Assembly (NCBI GenBank): GCA_017635095.1
Contig: JAGBMA010000151.1
Coordinates: forward strand, 1 to 64,000
Length of the DNA: 64,000 bases
DNA from: Ruminiclostridium sp.
GTDB taxonomy: Bacteria; Bacillota; Clostridia; Oscillospirales; Ruminococcaceae
Reading direction: 5' to 3'
Both the position numbers and the translations under genes were made by a program. Shown piece by piece: positions 16,033 through 25,422 of the stretch. The notes below the pieces were generated by a model. It saw nothing but the letters and a program-made list of their open reading frames with translations. It was not told the origin of the DNA and searched no databases. Within the stretch, counting starts at the first letter, position 1, and every line of letters begins with the position of its first letter.

Positions 16033-16920
16033 TCACAGACAGAAGTCTTCGTCGGACACAGGGTACTTTTCAAGGAACTCCTCCGTGCAGTACTCCGGAT
16101 CCCGTATATGATCCCGGCCGAACTCTGACTCCCCTTTGAGGAACCGGGTATCGGTGCCGGTAAGATCGTCCCATGTCGCGTCTATGTTGTAGTATTTGTC
16201 CCCTATGCGCACTATGTTCCACGCGTGATACTCGGAAGTGCCGCTCTCACGCACCGCGTTACCGGTGATAATACGGGCGTCAAGCCCCGCCTCACGCAGA
16301 AGCCGGTACATAAGCACGCTGTAGCCCTGGCATGACGCGGCGCCGTTGATAAGCGCTCCGTAAGCGGTGGATTTAAGGTGGTAATGGGGCTTGTTCTTGT
16401 GCACCCTGTCATAGCTGACGCTTTCGCAGACGAGATCGTATATCGCCCGAGCCTTTTCCGCTTCGCTCATTCCGTCATGCACCGCGCCGGAAAGTACGCT
16501 TGTCACCCGCGCGTCCACCTCACGCTCCTGTGCGGGATCCGTAAAATACTGCGGGATCACGGTGACGGTGTAGGAGTAAGTCTCACCGTTCCGGGTGCTG
16601 CTGTAGTTAAGCTCATACCCGCCGTACTGGTGATAGATATAGTCGCCCTCGCAGGGATCGTCCGTTTCGGACATGGCGAACATCATCATCTCGCTCACCA
16701 CAGCGGAGATGTCGCTCATATTGTCGCCGGAGGAGCTGTATTCTATGGTTATGGAACTGCATTTTTCCCTGAGTGCGCGCCGCACCGTATCTATGACGCT
16801 GTCGGCATTGCTGAAATAAAAGCTCAGGTCGCGGCGCACATCATAGTGACGTGTCTGCATCGAACAGCCGCTCAGCAGCATACACAGGGCTGCCGCCGCC
16901 GGGATCAGCCGGCGCTTCAC
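16033..16920 (-). CDS. Transglutaminase-like lipoprotein
   Basis: A 295-residue secreted lipoprotein: basic start, hydrophobic core and lipobox MLLSGC at about residues 16-21. The C-terminal half is a transglutaminase/protease-like domain with the triad in GAASCQGYSVL (Cys), YHAWNIVR (His) and NIDATWDD (Asp). I use the GTG at 16920 (GTGA overlap with the frdB stop), because it puts the signal peptide at the N-terminus; a longer frame to 17013 would place 31 hydrophilic residues before it. Its place directly after frdB is unusual. Confidence 0.82.
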   Translation of the reverse strand: MKRRLIPAAAALCMLLSGCSMQTRHYDVRRDLSFYFSNADSVIDTVRRALREKCSSITIEYSSSGDNMSDISAVVSEMMMFAMSETDDPCEGDYIYHQYGGYELNYSSTRNGETYSYTVTVIPQYFTDPAQEREVDARVTSVLSGAVHDGMSEAEKARAIYDLVCESVSYDRVHKNKPHYHLKSTAYGALINGAASCQGYSVLMYRLLREAGLDARIITGNAVRESGTSEYHAWNIVRIGDKYYNIDATWDDLTGTDTRFLKGESEFGRDHIRDPEYCTEEFLEKYPVSDEDFCL

Positions 16921-17615
16921 TTTTTCCCCCGCGCTTTCCGCATCTTCCGCTTCCAGACTGCCGCGGCGTTTGAGTTTACGAGCAGCCTTTCGGTGTCTAT
17001 ACCCGCAGGGCATATGTTCTTACAGGACAGCGATTTTCCGCAGCCCCGGTAGAAATGCGCGTTATAAGCCTCACGGAGCCGCTGTGCATCGCCGGTACCG
17101 GCTTCGCTTATAAGGCGTGATGCCGGTGCGAGAGCTGCAGCCCCGAAAAACTCGCCCCCGGCATAAAAGTTCGGACAGACTTCGAGACAGCAGCCGCACT
17201 GAAGACACCGGGACGCGTCATACGCAGTCCCCGTTTCGTCCGCACCGGCGCTTTCAGTGAGCCATGCGCCAAGCTTCGCAAGAGCGTCGAACATGGCGCT
17301 CCTGTCCACCGTAAGATCGCGCACCACCGGGAATTTCCCCAGCGGCGCAAGCTTAATCACGCCTTTCGGATAATCATGCACTCTCGCATCGCAGGCGAGC
17401 CGGGGTCTTCCGTTTATCAGCATGGCGCAGGCACCGCATTTTTTCTGCTTACAGCTGCACTCCCAGCTTATCGGGTCATCTGCCGCCTGCTCCTCGTTTA
17501 TACACTCAAGAAGCAGCGCCACCGTCGCCGCCGCGTCCGTCTCAACGGAAAACGTCTGCGTGCGCGTTTTTTCCGAAGCACTGTTCCGCCTTTGTATCTC
17601 AACCTTTACGATCAT
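16917..17615 (-). CDS. frdB: Fumarate reductase/succinate dehydrogenase iron-sulfur subunit
   Basis: A 232-residue protein with an N-terminal ferredoxin fold binding [2Fe-2S] (CSCKQKKCGAC ... C at about 54-77) and a C-terminal domain with CLQCGCCLEVCP and CGKSLSCKNICP for the [4Fe-4S] and [3Fe-4S]-type centres. It passes electrons between the membrane cytochrome and the flavoprotein. It overlaps frdA by 4 nt and the transglutaminase gene by 4 nt. All cluster ligands seem intact. Whether it works as fumarate reductase or another quinol oxidoreductase is not decided by sequence. Confidence 0.9.
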   Translation of the reverse strand: MIVKVEIQRRNSASEKTRTQTFSVETDAAATVALLLECINEEQAADDPISWECSCKQKKCGACAMLINGRPRLACDARVHDYPKGVIKLAPLGKFPVVRDLTVDRSAMFDALAKLGAWLTESAGADETGTAYDASRCLQCGCCLEVCPNFYAGGEFFGAAALAPASRLISEAGTGDAQRLREAYNAHFYRGCGKSLSCKNICPAGIDTERLLVNSNAAAVWKRKMRKARGKK

Positions 17616-19174
17616 TTCTGCCGCCTTTCGGGTATCTCCTCAAACGTTATCTCCGTTTTTCCGCCTGACAACGCGCACACCGTAGTTTTCCGGTATTCGT
17701 CATCGGGCTCGGGGAAGTCCTCTCTGTAATGTGCGCCGCGGCTCTCTTTTCTTGCAAGCGCACTCGCAAGCATGGCAGAAGCCAGCTTTTTTCTCGCTTC
17801 GTCAACGGCGTTCCCGCAGTCGAGCCGTTCAGTTCCCGCAAGGGCGGCTTCGACAGTCTCCGCGTTCCGCACTATACCGAGCCCGCCGAGAAGCAGTTCA
17901 CCGGTTCTCCGCACAAGTCCGGGAGCTGCACAGCAGGCGAACTCGTCGCTTCCCGTATATTCTTCAAAGGCGTCATCGGTCTGCTGAACGGCAGCGCTTT
18001 CCGCCGCCTTCATTCCCCCGAATACCGCGCCGAGCATGGAATTGCCGCCGAGACGGTTGGCTCCGTGGTAGATGCAAGCGCACTCCCCCGCCGCGTAAAG
18101 CCCGCTCATGCAGGTTCCGTGCCGCTCGTTCACATATATCCCGCCCATGAAGTAGTGTATCGCAGGCGCGACCTGCACCGGCACATTCTTCGGATCGATC
18201 GGCAGGTAGCTCATTATCTCGCTCCGGAGATCGGAAAGTCGGTTCTCCCAGACTTCCCCAGAAAGACCGGTCATGTCAAGGTATGTTTCCCTCCCCGCCC
18301 GCTTCTCAAAGAACATCTCCCTTGATATAACGTCCCGGGGCATAAGGTTTTTCAGCGTAGGATAGCGTTCTTCCATGAAGTAGCTGCGGCTTCCGTCAAG
18401 CTCCGAAAAAAGCCTTCCTCCCTCGCCCCTCGCCGCTTCGCTCACAAGACAGCGCTTTCCGGGTATCGCTATGGAAGTCGGGTGATACTGTATCATCTCA
18501 AGGTTCGCGAACTTTACCCCCTGTGCGAACATCACCGCCGCGGGGCTTCCGGAATTGGTGACGGTACCGGTGGTGACAGACGGGAAGAACCCGTTGAGCC
18601 CGCCGAGAGCAGCTATAACCGAGCCGCCGCAGTCATAAAGCCTTCCGGTGAATTCGTCCTTTATGCGGACGCCTGTGCAGCCGCAGTTACCGGTAAGAAG
18701 CCGCACGAATGTATGGTGAGGGAAACGGGCTACGAGCCTCTTTTCCTCATATTTCCTGACCTCGTCGATAAGCGCGGTCATTATCATTTTTCCCGTACTG
18801 CTTTGGGCAAAGGCGGTACGCTTCTTCTTCTGACCGCCGAAACTGCGGAGCATAAGGCTCCCGTCTCCGTTGCGGCTGAAAGGGACACCGAGAGACGCAA
18901 GTTTCATCACAACCCCGGGGGCGCCGGACGTGAGAGACTGCACCGCATTCGGGTCGGCAAGAAAGGCCCCGCCTTTCATGGTCTCCTCGAAATGGAGCTC
19001 AGCGGTATCCCCTTCGCCCATAGTATCGAGCGCCGCGTTTATTCCGCCCTCGGCAAGAACAGACTGTGCACGCTCGGAAGGCTGAGCGGATATGAGCCTG
19101 CACTTTATCCCCCGCTCCGCAAGAGTGAGCGCGGCAGAAAGTCCCGCAAGTCCGGCACCGACAATGTTTATCAT
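17612..19174 (-). CDS. frdA: Fumarate reductase/succinate dehydrogenase-like flavoprotein subunit
   Basis: A 520-residue flavoprotein, taken from the ATG at 19174 (GAGGTGG site upstream); a longer frame would overlap frdC. It starts with the FAD Rossmann motif GAGLAGLSAALTLAERG and keeps IQYHPTS, SEAARGEGG, LMPRDVISR and HYFMGG, the dicarboxylate-binding and catalytic blocks. At the position of the covalent FAD-binding His of typical Frd/Sdh (H-T-V-A-A-E-G-G) it reads QSVLAEGG, so FAD is probably not covalently attached. No signal peptide is seen; it should be on the cytoplasmic face with frdB and frdC. Confidence 0.88.
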   Translation of the reverse strand: MINIVGAGLAGLSAALTLAERGIKCRLISAQPSERAQSVLAEGGINAALDTMGEGDTAELHFEETMKGGAFLADPNAVQSLTSGAPGVVMKLASLGVPFSRNGDGSLMLRSFGGQKKKRTAFAQSSTGKMIMTALIDEVRKYEEKRLVARFPHHTFVRLLTGNCGCTGVRIKDEFTGRLYDCGGSVIAALGGLNGFFPSVTTGTVTNSGSPAAVMFAQGVKFANLEMIQYHPTSIAIPGKRCLVSEAARGEGGRLFSELDGSRSYFMEERYPTLKNLMPRDVISREMFFEKRAGRETYLDMTGLSGEVWENRLSDLRSEIMSYLPIDPKNVPVQVAPAIHYFMGGIYVNERHGTCMSGLYAAGECACIYHGANRLGGNSMLGAVFGGMKAAESAAVQQTDDAFEEYTGSDEFACCAAPGLVRRTGELLLGGLGIVRNAETVEAALAGTERLDCGNAVDEARKKLASAMLASALARKESRGAHYREDFPEPDDEYRKTTVCALSGGKTEITFEEIPERRQK

Positions 19175-19184
19175 AACAGCCACC

Positions 19185-19730
19185 TCACACGCTCCACCTG
19201 ATGAAATAGACAACGAATGCAGCTCCCGATACAAGGAGCAGCAGCGACAGGATAAATGCCGCATCGGTGATGAACTCGCCGATGCTCCTCGCTCCGAGCG
19301 CCAGCATCAGCGGACGGATATTCGTTACGACGTGCACCAGCACAGACAGCACAAGGAGCAGCGAACTTACGAGCTGAGGCACATCGAACAGGTTAAGCCG
19401 GAAAGCTCCGTCACCGCTTCCGAGGAAGATGATGACATGGGACGCGATGAAAAGCATTATCGCAAACCCGCTTATCCTGCGGATCCAGAAAAGCTTGTTC
19501 TCGCGGAGATACCCTTTTCCCGACTTCTTCATTGCGGCAAGCGTGTCCACGGTAAGCTTTATGCCGATCACCGCGTGAAGGACTACCGCTCCCAGCATTA
19601 AGAACGCGTCGGCTTTCATGATGACGCTTCCGCCGGCGGAAGCACCGAAAAGCTGAAAACTGCCCGCGATGACGTGGAACAGAAACAGCGCCAGCACAGC
19701 CATACTAAGTATCGCGTTGAACTTTCTCAC
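19185..19730 (-). CDS. frdC: Fumarate reductase cytochrome b-like membrane anchor
   Basis: A 181-residue protein with five hydrophobic helices, in the style of the single-polypeptide cytochrome b558 anchors of Sdh/Frd. Histidines lie in membrane segments as expected for heme ligands (LFHVIAG, VVLHAVIG, IASHVIIF, VLVHVVTNIRP). It would take electrons from menaquinol. It is encoded directly before frdA with a 10-nt gap and overlaps the upstream unknown gene by 4 nt. Confidence 0.8.
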   Translation of the reverse strand: MRKFNAILSMAVLALFLFHVIAGSFQLFGASAGGSVIMKADAFLMLGAVVLHAVIGIKLTVDTLAAMKKSGKGYLRENKLFWIRRISGFAIMLFIASHVIIFLGSGDGAFRLNLFDVPQLVSSLLLVLSVLVHVVTNIRPLMLALGARSIGEFITDAAFILSLLLLVSGAAFVVYFIRWSV

Positions 19731-20230
19731 TCTGCACCTCCGTCCGTAACGCGGATCACATCGACATTCTTACCCTCGTACACCGACGAGATCCCGTAAG
19801 CCGCGGCGGCTTCGTCGGAGACTATCATCATATCGAACCTGCCGTTGTCCGCTTTCGATAATGCAAGGATCGGATCCGAGACAGTCACGGTCATCTGGTT
19901 CTCGGGAAGTCTCGACATGAAGCTCTGCGCCATTGTAAGCGCGCCCTCGTCGCCTTCAAGCGTTACACAGCCGATATCGTCAAATATGATCGCGAAATCG
20001 CCGCCGGAAAAAAACTCGTTCCATGCGGCAAGATCGCTCTCGCTTCTGTGACGGTCGCGGTTTATGAGGACGGTGTAGCTGCCGGAGGGTTTGTCAATGA
20101 TGACCGACGCCGACGATACGGCATCTGTCCCGCTCACGAGCTTTGAGAAGCCGTCGGTGAACATGAACGGGACGATGAGCAGCAGTACCACTGCCGCCGC
20201 ACACACCCCGATATGCTTCAGCGTCCTCAC
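19727..20230 (-). CDS. Membrane-anchored extracytoplasmic protein, unknown
   Basis: A 167-residue protein with one N-terminal TM or signal-anchor helix (about 7-26) and a soluble outer domain of about 140 residues. The soluble part (TVLINRDRHRSESDLAAWNE, FAIIFDDIGCVTLEG) resembles no family I can name. It has 4-nt overlaps with both the FMN-binding lipoprotein gene upstream and frdC downstream, so its expression is tightly coupled to both. It could serve in electron transfer between them, which is inference from position only. Confidence 0.7.
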   Translation of the reverse strand: MRTLKHIGVCAAAVVLLLIVPFMFTDGFSKLVSGTDAVSSASVIIDKPSGSYTVLINRDRHRSESDLAAWNEFFSGGDFAIIFDDIGCVTLEGDEGALTMAQSFMSRLPENQMTVTVSDPILALSKADNGRFDMMIVSDEAAAAYGISSVYEGKNVDVIRVTDGGAE

Positions 20231-20673
20231 TTCTTCTCAGCCTGAGCAAGCGCCGCAGAAGCAGCCTCCTGGAACTGCTGATAGTTTATGGTGGCACCGC
20301 TTATGGCATCTACCGCATTCACGTCACCGGAAAGCACGAGCGCTTCCGCGTACTTATCGCAGGCTGCCACAGCTTTCTGAGCCTTATTGTAAAAATCCTT
20401 GTTGGCGATGCTTCCGGACTTCTTTCCGTACTCCTCACCTTTCTGAGTTCCGTCAAGCTCGTAAGTCGTGAATGTGCATTCCGTCACCGAGCCGCCGCTT
20501 ATCGTAACGGACACTATGCCGTAGCCGTTACCCTCCTCCGAGCCGTCCTCACTGATATACTCGGAACTTCTTGCTTCATACGTCCCGTCGCTGTAAGATA
20601 CGGGAGCTCCGCCGCAGCCGGCGAGGGAGACCGCGCACAATGCCGCGGCTGCAATTAAAATCTTCTTTTTCAT
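20227..20673 (-). CDS. FMN-binding domain lipoprotein
   Basis: A 148-residue lipoprotein from the ATG at 20673 (GAGGAT upstream). Signal peptide with lipobox SLAGC at residues 16-20, then an FMN-binding domain with DAISGATINYQQF near residue 125. SGAT followed by Thr-type residues is the site where ApbE attaches FMN covalently through phosphoester to Thr. It is exposed outside the membrane, so it can carry electrons to extracytoplasmic acceptors. In known iron-uptake clusters of the FTR1/P19/DUF2318 type a thioredoxin-like protein often fills this place; here a flavoprotein does. Confidence 0.85.
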   Translation of the reverse strand: MKKKILIAAAALCAVSLAGCGGAPVSYSDGTYEARSSEYISEDGSEEGNGYGIVSVTISGGSVTECTFTTYELDGTQKGEEYGKKSGSIANKDFYNKAQKAVAACDKYAEALVLSGDVNAVDAISGATINYQQFQEAASAALAQAEKK

Positions 20674-20683
20674 GGCTTTATCC

Positions 20684-21376
20684 TCACTTATCAAATTTGA
20701 TCTCGCCGGTGAAATTCTCGTTTATCGTTTCTTTATGCAGTTTTCCGTTGCGGAGGAATACCGTTCGCTGAGCGACTTCGGCAACTTCCGGGTCATGGGT
20801 GACGACGATGAGGGTCGTCCCCTCGTTGTGCAGCTTATGGAACAGATCGACAACGATCTTTTCGTTTGCGTCATCGAGGTTTCCGGTAGGCTCGTCGGCA
20901 AGGATTATCTCGGGATAGTTGATGAGGGCGCGGGCAACGCAGACTCTCTGCTGCTCACCGCCGGAAAGCTGGCTCGGAAGATGCTTTGCGCGGTCTGCAA
21001 GACCGACACGGTCAAGCGCTTCGAGGGCTTCTTTCTCATCGGGGACGCTGTGGTAATACTGCGCGAGCATAACGTTCTCTATCGCGGTAAGATAACCCAC
21101 AAGGTGGAACTGCTGGAAGATAAGTCCTATCTTGTCGCGGCGGATCGTGGTAAGATTTTTCGAGCTCTCTTTGGATATATCCACCCCGTCGAGCAGGACC
21201 TCGCCTTTCGACGGCTTATCCATGCAGCCGATAATATTCATCATCGTGCTCTTTCCGGATCCGGAGGGTCCCATTATCGAGAGCCATTCGCCCTTTTCCA
21301 CCTTTAAATTCACGTCGTCGAGCGCGTGAAGATCTCCGTAGATCTTGTAAATATTCTTTAATTCAAGTAAACTCAT
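20684..21376 (-). CDS. ABC transporter ATP-binding protein of the FTR1-P19 iron system
   Basis: A 230-residue MacB/LolD-type ATPase with Walker [11 protein letters not shown]-loop [10 protein letters not shown], signature LSGGEQQR, Walker B IILADEP and VTHDPEV. It pairs with the two FtsX-like permeases upstream, an arrangement known next to P19 and DUF2318 in Campylobacter and other bacteria, where the ABC part is linked to iron acquisition. A gap of 86 bp separates it from the preceding permease. Confidence 0.92.
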   Translation of the reverse strand: MSLLELKNIYKIYGDLHALDDVNLKVEKGEWLSIMGPSGSGKSTMMNIIGCMDKPSKGEVLLDGVDISKESSKNLTTIRRDKIGLIFQQFHLVGYLTAIENVMLAQYYHSVPDEKEALEALDRVGLADRAKHLPSQLSGGEQQRVCVARALINYPEIILADEPTGNLDDANEKIVVDLFHKLHNEGTTLIVVTHDPEVAEVAQRTVFLRNGKLHKETINENFTGEIKFDK

Positions 21377-21462
21377 ATCTTTCTCCGTTTCTCCCTTACA
21401 ATTACGGGAGCAGTTACTTTTATCCGAATCGTAAGCATATCAAAGGATCCGCTCTGTGCACG

Positions 21463-22617
21463 TCATTCGCCCTTGAGCACGAGAGCCGGGTCGATCTGGG
21501 TGGCGCTCCGTATAGGAAGCAGACACGAAACACCTGTGACTGCAACGGACACAAGTATCGTCACCGGGACGATGAGCGGCATGAAGGTGATCGAGCTGCT
21601 GAACACATGAACGCTTACCTGCTGGGCGAAGATGAAGCCGAGGACAGAGCCGATAATTCCGCCGAGCCCGCCGAGGAGCATTCCCTCGCCCATGAACTCC
21701 TTTATGATACCGCCGTTGGAAGCGCCTATCGCCTTGCGCAGGCCTATCTCACGGCGGCGCTCGGTAACTACCGCGGTCATGGTGGTAGCAACACATATCA
21801 TCGTCAGAGCGAGCACGACCACCGTGACCAGAAGCACAAGTGCCTGGAGCTTCGTGAGCACCGTTGTCTCCGACTCCGTCACACGCTTTACGAGCCGCGC
21901 GTCAAGAGCCTGCACCGACGAGCTTATCTTCTCCGCATACGACCTTAACTTGTCTGAATTGGCGGAAATGCTCAGTTCCGCAAGGTCGATCTCGCCGGAC
22001 TTGCCGGTAAGCTGCTCAAGATCGGAAAGCTGGAGATAAACGTAGTCCTCCTCCGGACCGCCGGTCTCAAGAACGCCGGCTACCGTAAGATCAATTGTGT
22101 TGTCGAGGATCGTCTCGTCCTCGCTCCTGCCGTCAAATTCCGGGGTGTAGCTCACCGTTACCGTGTCGCCGACGAACAGACGGAACTGTTCGGAAAGGGA
22201 CGCTCCGAGAAGAAGACTTCCCGTTCCCGAGGGATATTCCCCCTCCACCGACCAGTAGGGGCTCGTAAGTTTCGCCTGGGTAAGATCGGTGCCTGCCGCC
22301 ATTACCGGAAGCTCATGTATCCTCACCGATTCGTACCGGTACGGCGTAACGCCGACGATATCCGCGCTTTCGATATACGATCTTCCGTCCTCGATATCGG
22401 CCTGTGTGAAGCTTCCGTCGGAAGGGGTGAAGATCATGTTCGCGCCGTAGTTTCGGAACTGTGCTCCCATTTGTCTCGGGACATCGTAATATATCGTAAC
22501 GAGCCCCGAAAGTATCGTAGCGCCTATCGCTATGGAAAGCAGCGCCACAAGCATTCTCGACCGCCGTCTAATCAGAGATGCGGTTATCATGCGGAAATAC
22601 ATCTGTCTTTTTTTCAT
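21463..22617 (-). CDS. FtsX-like ABC permease (iron cluster, second)
   Basis: A 384-residue permease: N-terminal TM helix (about 20-43), outer domain (about 45-245) and three C-terminal TM helices, ending TGVSCLLPIRSATQIDPALVLKGE, the usual FtsX-type tail. The charged RRREIGLRKAIGAS loop is typical. It is adjacent to a paralogous permease (22634-23923) with a 16-nt gap, so the transporter is probably a heterodimer. Confidence 0.88.
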   Translation of the reverse strand: MKKRQMYFRMITASLIRRRSRMLVALLSIAIGATILSGLVTIYYDVPRQMGAQFRNYGANMIFTPSDGSFTQADIEDGRSYIESADIVGVTPYRYESVRIHELPVMAAGTDLTQAKLTSPYWSVEGEYPSGTGSLLLGASLSEQFRLFVGDTVTVSYTPEFDGRSEDETILDNTIDLTVAGVLETGGPEEDYVYLQLSDLEQLTGKSGEIDLAELSISANSDKLRSYAEKISSSVQALDARLVKRVTESETTVLTKLQALVLLVTVVVLALTMICVATTMTAVVTERRREIGLRKAIGASNGGIIKEFMGEGMLLGGLGGIIGSVLGFIFAQQVSVHVFSSSITFMPLIVPVTILVSVAVTGVSCLLPIRSATQIDPALVLKGE

Positions 22618-22633
22618 AACGCTTTCCCCTCCA

Positions 22634-23923
22634 TTACTTTCCGTGCAGGACTTCCGCCGGACGCAGTCGGAGAAGCATTCTTATCGCCGGTATGCAGCCA
22701 GCAAGAGTTACAAGCAGCACCAGCACTGCCACTATCGGTATGACCACAGGTCTCATGGTTATAGCGGAGCCGAAGACCGTCTGACCGATGATCTGGGCAA
22801 AGCCCCAGCCCGCGAAAAATCCGACGGAACCGCCGACCGCGGCAGTCAGAAGTATCTCCGTGAGCACCAGCCCGGAGACCGAAGCGTTCTGCGCTCCGAT
22901 AGCCTTCATCAGCCCCATTTCCGCGCTGCGCTCCATTACGCTGGCGGTGACGAGGTTACAGATACCGAGGGCTGCACCTATAAGGCTGAGTATGGTTATG
23001 AGCATCATCAGGAGCTCGGTCTTTTCAAGGATCGCACCTTCGGAATCCGCCACCTGGCGCACCGGCGCGGCAACGGAATCGGTGATGACCTCCTGTATCT
23101 GATAGCATATCGAGCTGGCGTAGGCTGTACAGTACCACGTTTCATACTGGGATATGGTAAGAGACTTGGGATCCTTTGCCGCCTTTATTGCAAGCTCGTT
23201 TTCCGGGGTCGTGATGGCGCTTACCTCGATGCTGTCGATCTTGCCGTCAAGTCCGCCGAGGGTCTGCGCCGTGTCCACGGGCATGAAGATCCTGTCGTCC
23301 TCTTCACCGCCGGCATCGAATATGCCGATGACTTCAAGCTGCATATCCGACGCTGCGCCGGCAACGTGAAAAGTATCGCCGGACTTCAGGCCGAGTCGCT
23401 GTGCAAGCGCGGTACCTACCATTGCGACATTGCGGCTTCCGGTAATCTGTTCGTCGAGCCACTTTCCGTCTGTCACTTCCCACCAGCTTCTCATGCTCGT
23501 CACGCCCGCGTCAAGCATCTCACCCGTGGGGAGCTCCATGTGGTGGTTGAACCAGGTGCCTACCGCGGAAGTTTCGCTCCCGTCGTCGAGAGTGACCTTC
23601 GCGTTTATGAACGGAGCATAGTCAACTATGTTGAATGCCCAGAATATCGTCTTTATCTTTCCGAGCTCGTCCTCACGCAGATAAGCCCCGGAAGTTCCTC
23701 CGTCCTCCACTTCATACAGCGAACTCAGCACCGAGCTTTCTTTCGGCATTACCGTTATGTTTGCACCGTAAGTCTTGAGCTCCTGATTGACCTTGTCGCC
23801 GACATCGAGCATGACGCTCAGCATTGCCGTGGCAAGGGACGAGCCGAGGGCTATGGTGAACGCGATCATGAGCATTTTCTTCCACTGTCTTACAAGCGTA
23901 CCGAATATCATTCTGAAAAACAC
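22634..23923 (-). CDS. FtsX-like ABC permease (iron cluster, first)
   Basis: A 429-residue FtsX/MacB-type permease with TM helix 1 (about 12-38), a large extracytoplasmic domain (about 40-290) and three C-terminal TM helices; the tail reads GCIPAIRMLLRLRPAEVLHGK. It starts 6 nt after the DUF2318 gene, in the same order as in the iron clusters of other phyla. Confidence 0.88.
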   Translation of the reverse strand: MFFRMIFGTLVRQWKKMLMIAFTIALGSSLATAMLSVMLDVGDKVNQELKTYGANITVMPKESSVLSSLYEVEDGGTSGAYLREDELGKIKTIFWAFNIVDYAPFINAKVTLDDGSETSAVGTWFNHHMELPTGEMLDAGVTSMRSWWEVTDGKWLDEQITGSRNVAMVGTALAQRLGLKSGDTFHVAGAASDMQLEVIGIFDAGGEEDDRIFMPVDTAQTLGGLDGKIDSIEVSAITTPENELAIKAAKDPKSLTISQYETWYCTAYASSICYQIQEVITDSVAAPVRQVADSEGAILEKTELLMMLITILSLIGAALGICNLVTASVMERSAEMGLMKAIGAQNASVSGLVLTEILLTAAVGGSVGFFAGWGFAQIIGQTVFGSAITMRPVVIPIVAVLVLLVTLAGCIPAIRMLLRLRPAEVLHGK

Positions 23924-23929
23924 GGTCTG

Positions 23930-25186
23930 TCACATCCTTCCCTTGAACTCTTTCTCGTGCTCGAGAAGTCCGGATATCGGAACATAGATCGTTCCGTTTT
24001 CGATCCTGTAGTCTATGACTATCGGGTTGCAGCCGCCTTTGAAGCCTATCGTGTTGATGTTCATGACGACGTCGCAGAGCTTGCAGACTACCTGACCGTC
24101 CTTTTCGTAATAACCCGTTTCGCCGCATATATCACAGGCATCAAGTCCGATGCCGTAAGATGAGGAATTGGGCTTCTTTATGACGATGAAGCGTATCTCC
24201 TTGCCGCTCTCGGTATTGTAGCCGAAGCGGTGAAGATGACCGTCCTCGACCATTTCAAACGATACGCAGATATTCCCGTCTATCTCGGGGGCGTGCTCGA
24301 CCGGCGAAAGCTCCACCGGCTTGTTGACGTAGGCTTTCACCACCGTCATGCAGAGCACCGAGACTATAAGGCAGGACAGGACTGTCGCAGACCAGCGCCT
24401 TATAACGAGCCACTTCTTCTTTATCTTGCGTTTCTGTGCAGGGTTGTCATAGGGCTCGTTCACCTTTAAACTCCGCGCCAGCAGTATCACCGGTATTATC
24501 GCCGCGATCACCATTGCCGCATAAATGAATACGTCGGCGTGGTTGGAGGAGAATTTCACTATACCGAAGAGGAACGAATTGGATTTCACAAAGCGCTTCG
24601 TGATAAGAACGTTGATGATGACAGTCACCTGTCTCACCGCGTTCGATAAAAGCGCAAGGGTCATTATCACAAACGCCTGGGTCTTCGTCAGACGAACGGC
24701 TCCCCTGTTCACCGCGATGCAGGTCAGGAGCACCAGCAGGAAACCGATGACCGCGCCTATCACCTTGAACAGCAGAGATGTGGAAACCACAGAGTTTTCG
24801 TTGAGCCAGATCGTATAGGGATATGCAAGAAAGTCCGGCAGAGCGTAGAGCATTCCGGCTGTCACTATCACCGTCAGCGCTGTGAGAGAGACTGCCGCGC
24901 CAACGCGCGGGAGCTTCTTCCTGAACGCCGTGAAAACGAAGAATAATATGAGGCAGAAAAGCGATACCGAGAATATCACAAGGTTGCACATCGAAGTATC
25001 GACTATCCTTGTCGCGTTTTTAAGTATCGCCATTACAACCGCGCTGAGCGCCCCGGCTCCGAGGCCGACGGCAACCGCGATCTTCCGCTTTACGGAATAG
25101 GCGAGACTTATGTACGCGAGTATCAGCGCTATATTTACAGCTGCCGTTACAAGCAGCTCAGTTGTCGAGATTATGTACTTTAGCAA
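23930..25186 (-). CDS. DUF2318 membrane protein with Cys-rich C-terminal domain
   Basis: A protein of 418 residues from the TTG at 25186; a GGGAGGT site lies 6 nt upstream of this TTG, and an ATG at 25201 overlaps that site and has none of its own. Seven or more membrane helices fill residues 1-280. The outer C-terminal domain has CDICGETGYYEKDGQVVCKLC and then IGFKGGCNPIVIDY, the cysteine layout of DUF2318, thought to bind a metal or Fe-S centre. DUF2318 proteins occur with FTR1 and P19, where they are implicated in reduction or transfer of iron. Confidence 0.85.
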   Translation of the reverse strand: MLKYIISTTELLVTAAVNIALILAYISLAYSVKRKIAVAVGLGAGALSAVVMAILKNATRIVDTSMCNLVIFSVSLFCLILFFVFTAFRKKLPRVGAAVSLTALTVIVTAGMLYALPDFLAYPYTIWLNENSVVSTSLLFKVIGAVIGFLLVLLTCIAVNRGAVRLTKTQAFVIMTLALLSNAVRQVTVIINVLITKRFVKSNSFLFGIVKFSSNHADVFIYAAMVIAAIIPVILLARSLKVNEPYDNPAQKRKIKKKWLVIRRWSATVLSCLIVSVLCMTVVKAYVNKPVELSPVEHAPEIDGNICVSFEMVEDGHLHRFGYNTESGKEIRFIVIKKPNSSSYGIGLDACDICGETGYYEKDGQVVCKLCDVVMNINTIGFKGGCNPIVIDYRIENGTIYVPISGLLEHEKEFKGRM

Positions 25187-25308
25187 GACCTTACCTCCCA
25201 TGACAAAATATGTCTGTATGTTACAATGATCTATCTTGCAGGAATCAAATATTGTGCATTATGCACAGTCGGATAAAAATCCGTAAAAACGCGCGAAAGC
25301 GCTATGAC

Positions 25309-25379
25309 GTACTTTGAGCATCAAAGTACAGCACAGCGCATTCCCGGAGCTCCGGCGGTACAGTTCCCGCTGTACCGCC
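25309..25379. promoter_or_regulatory. Paired perfect hairpins between P19 and DUF2318 genes
   Basis: GTACTTTGA-GCA-TCAAAGTAC (25309-25329) and GGCGGTACAG-TTCCCG-CTGTACCGCC (25354-25379). Neither is followed by a clear U-tract. They sit in the 236-bp intercistronic gap and may stabilise or process the mRNA so that P19 is made in excess; this is inference. A TGTGCA-TTA-TGCACA dyad lies at 25253-25267. Confidence 0.6.
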
Positions 25380-25422
25380 GTACTCCGCCGGAGGATAAAC
25401 TCCGGGCTATTGAAGAAAAGAA

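Noticed and set aside
22532..24163. A 543-aa plus-strand frame opposite the permease genes
   Set aside because: Antisense to two clear FtsX-like permeases; Arg/His/Tyr-rich shadow composition.
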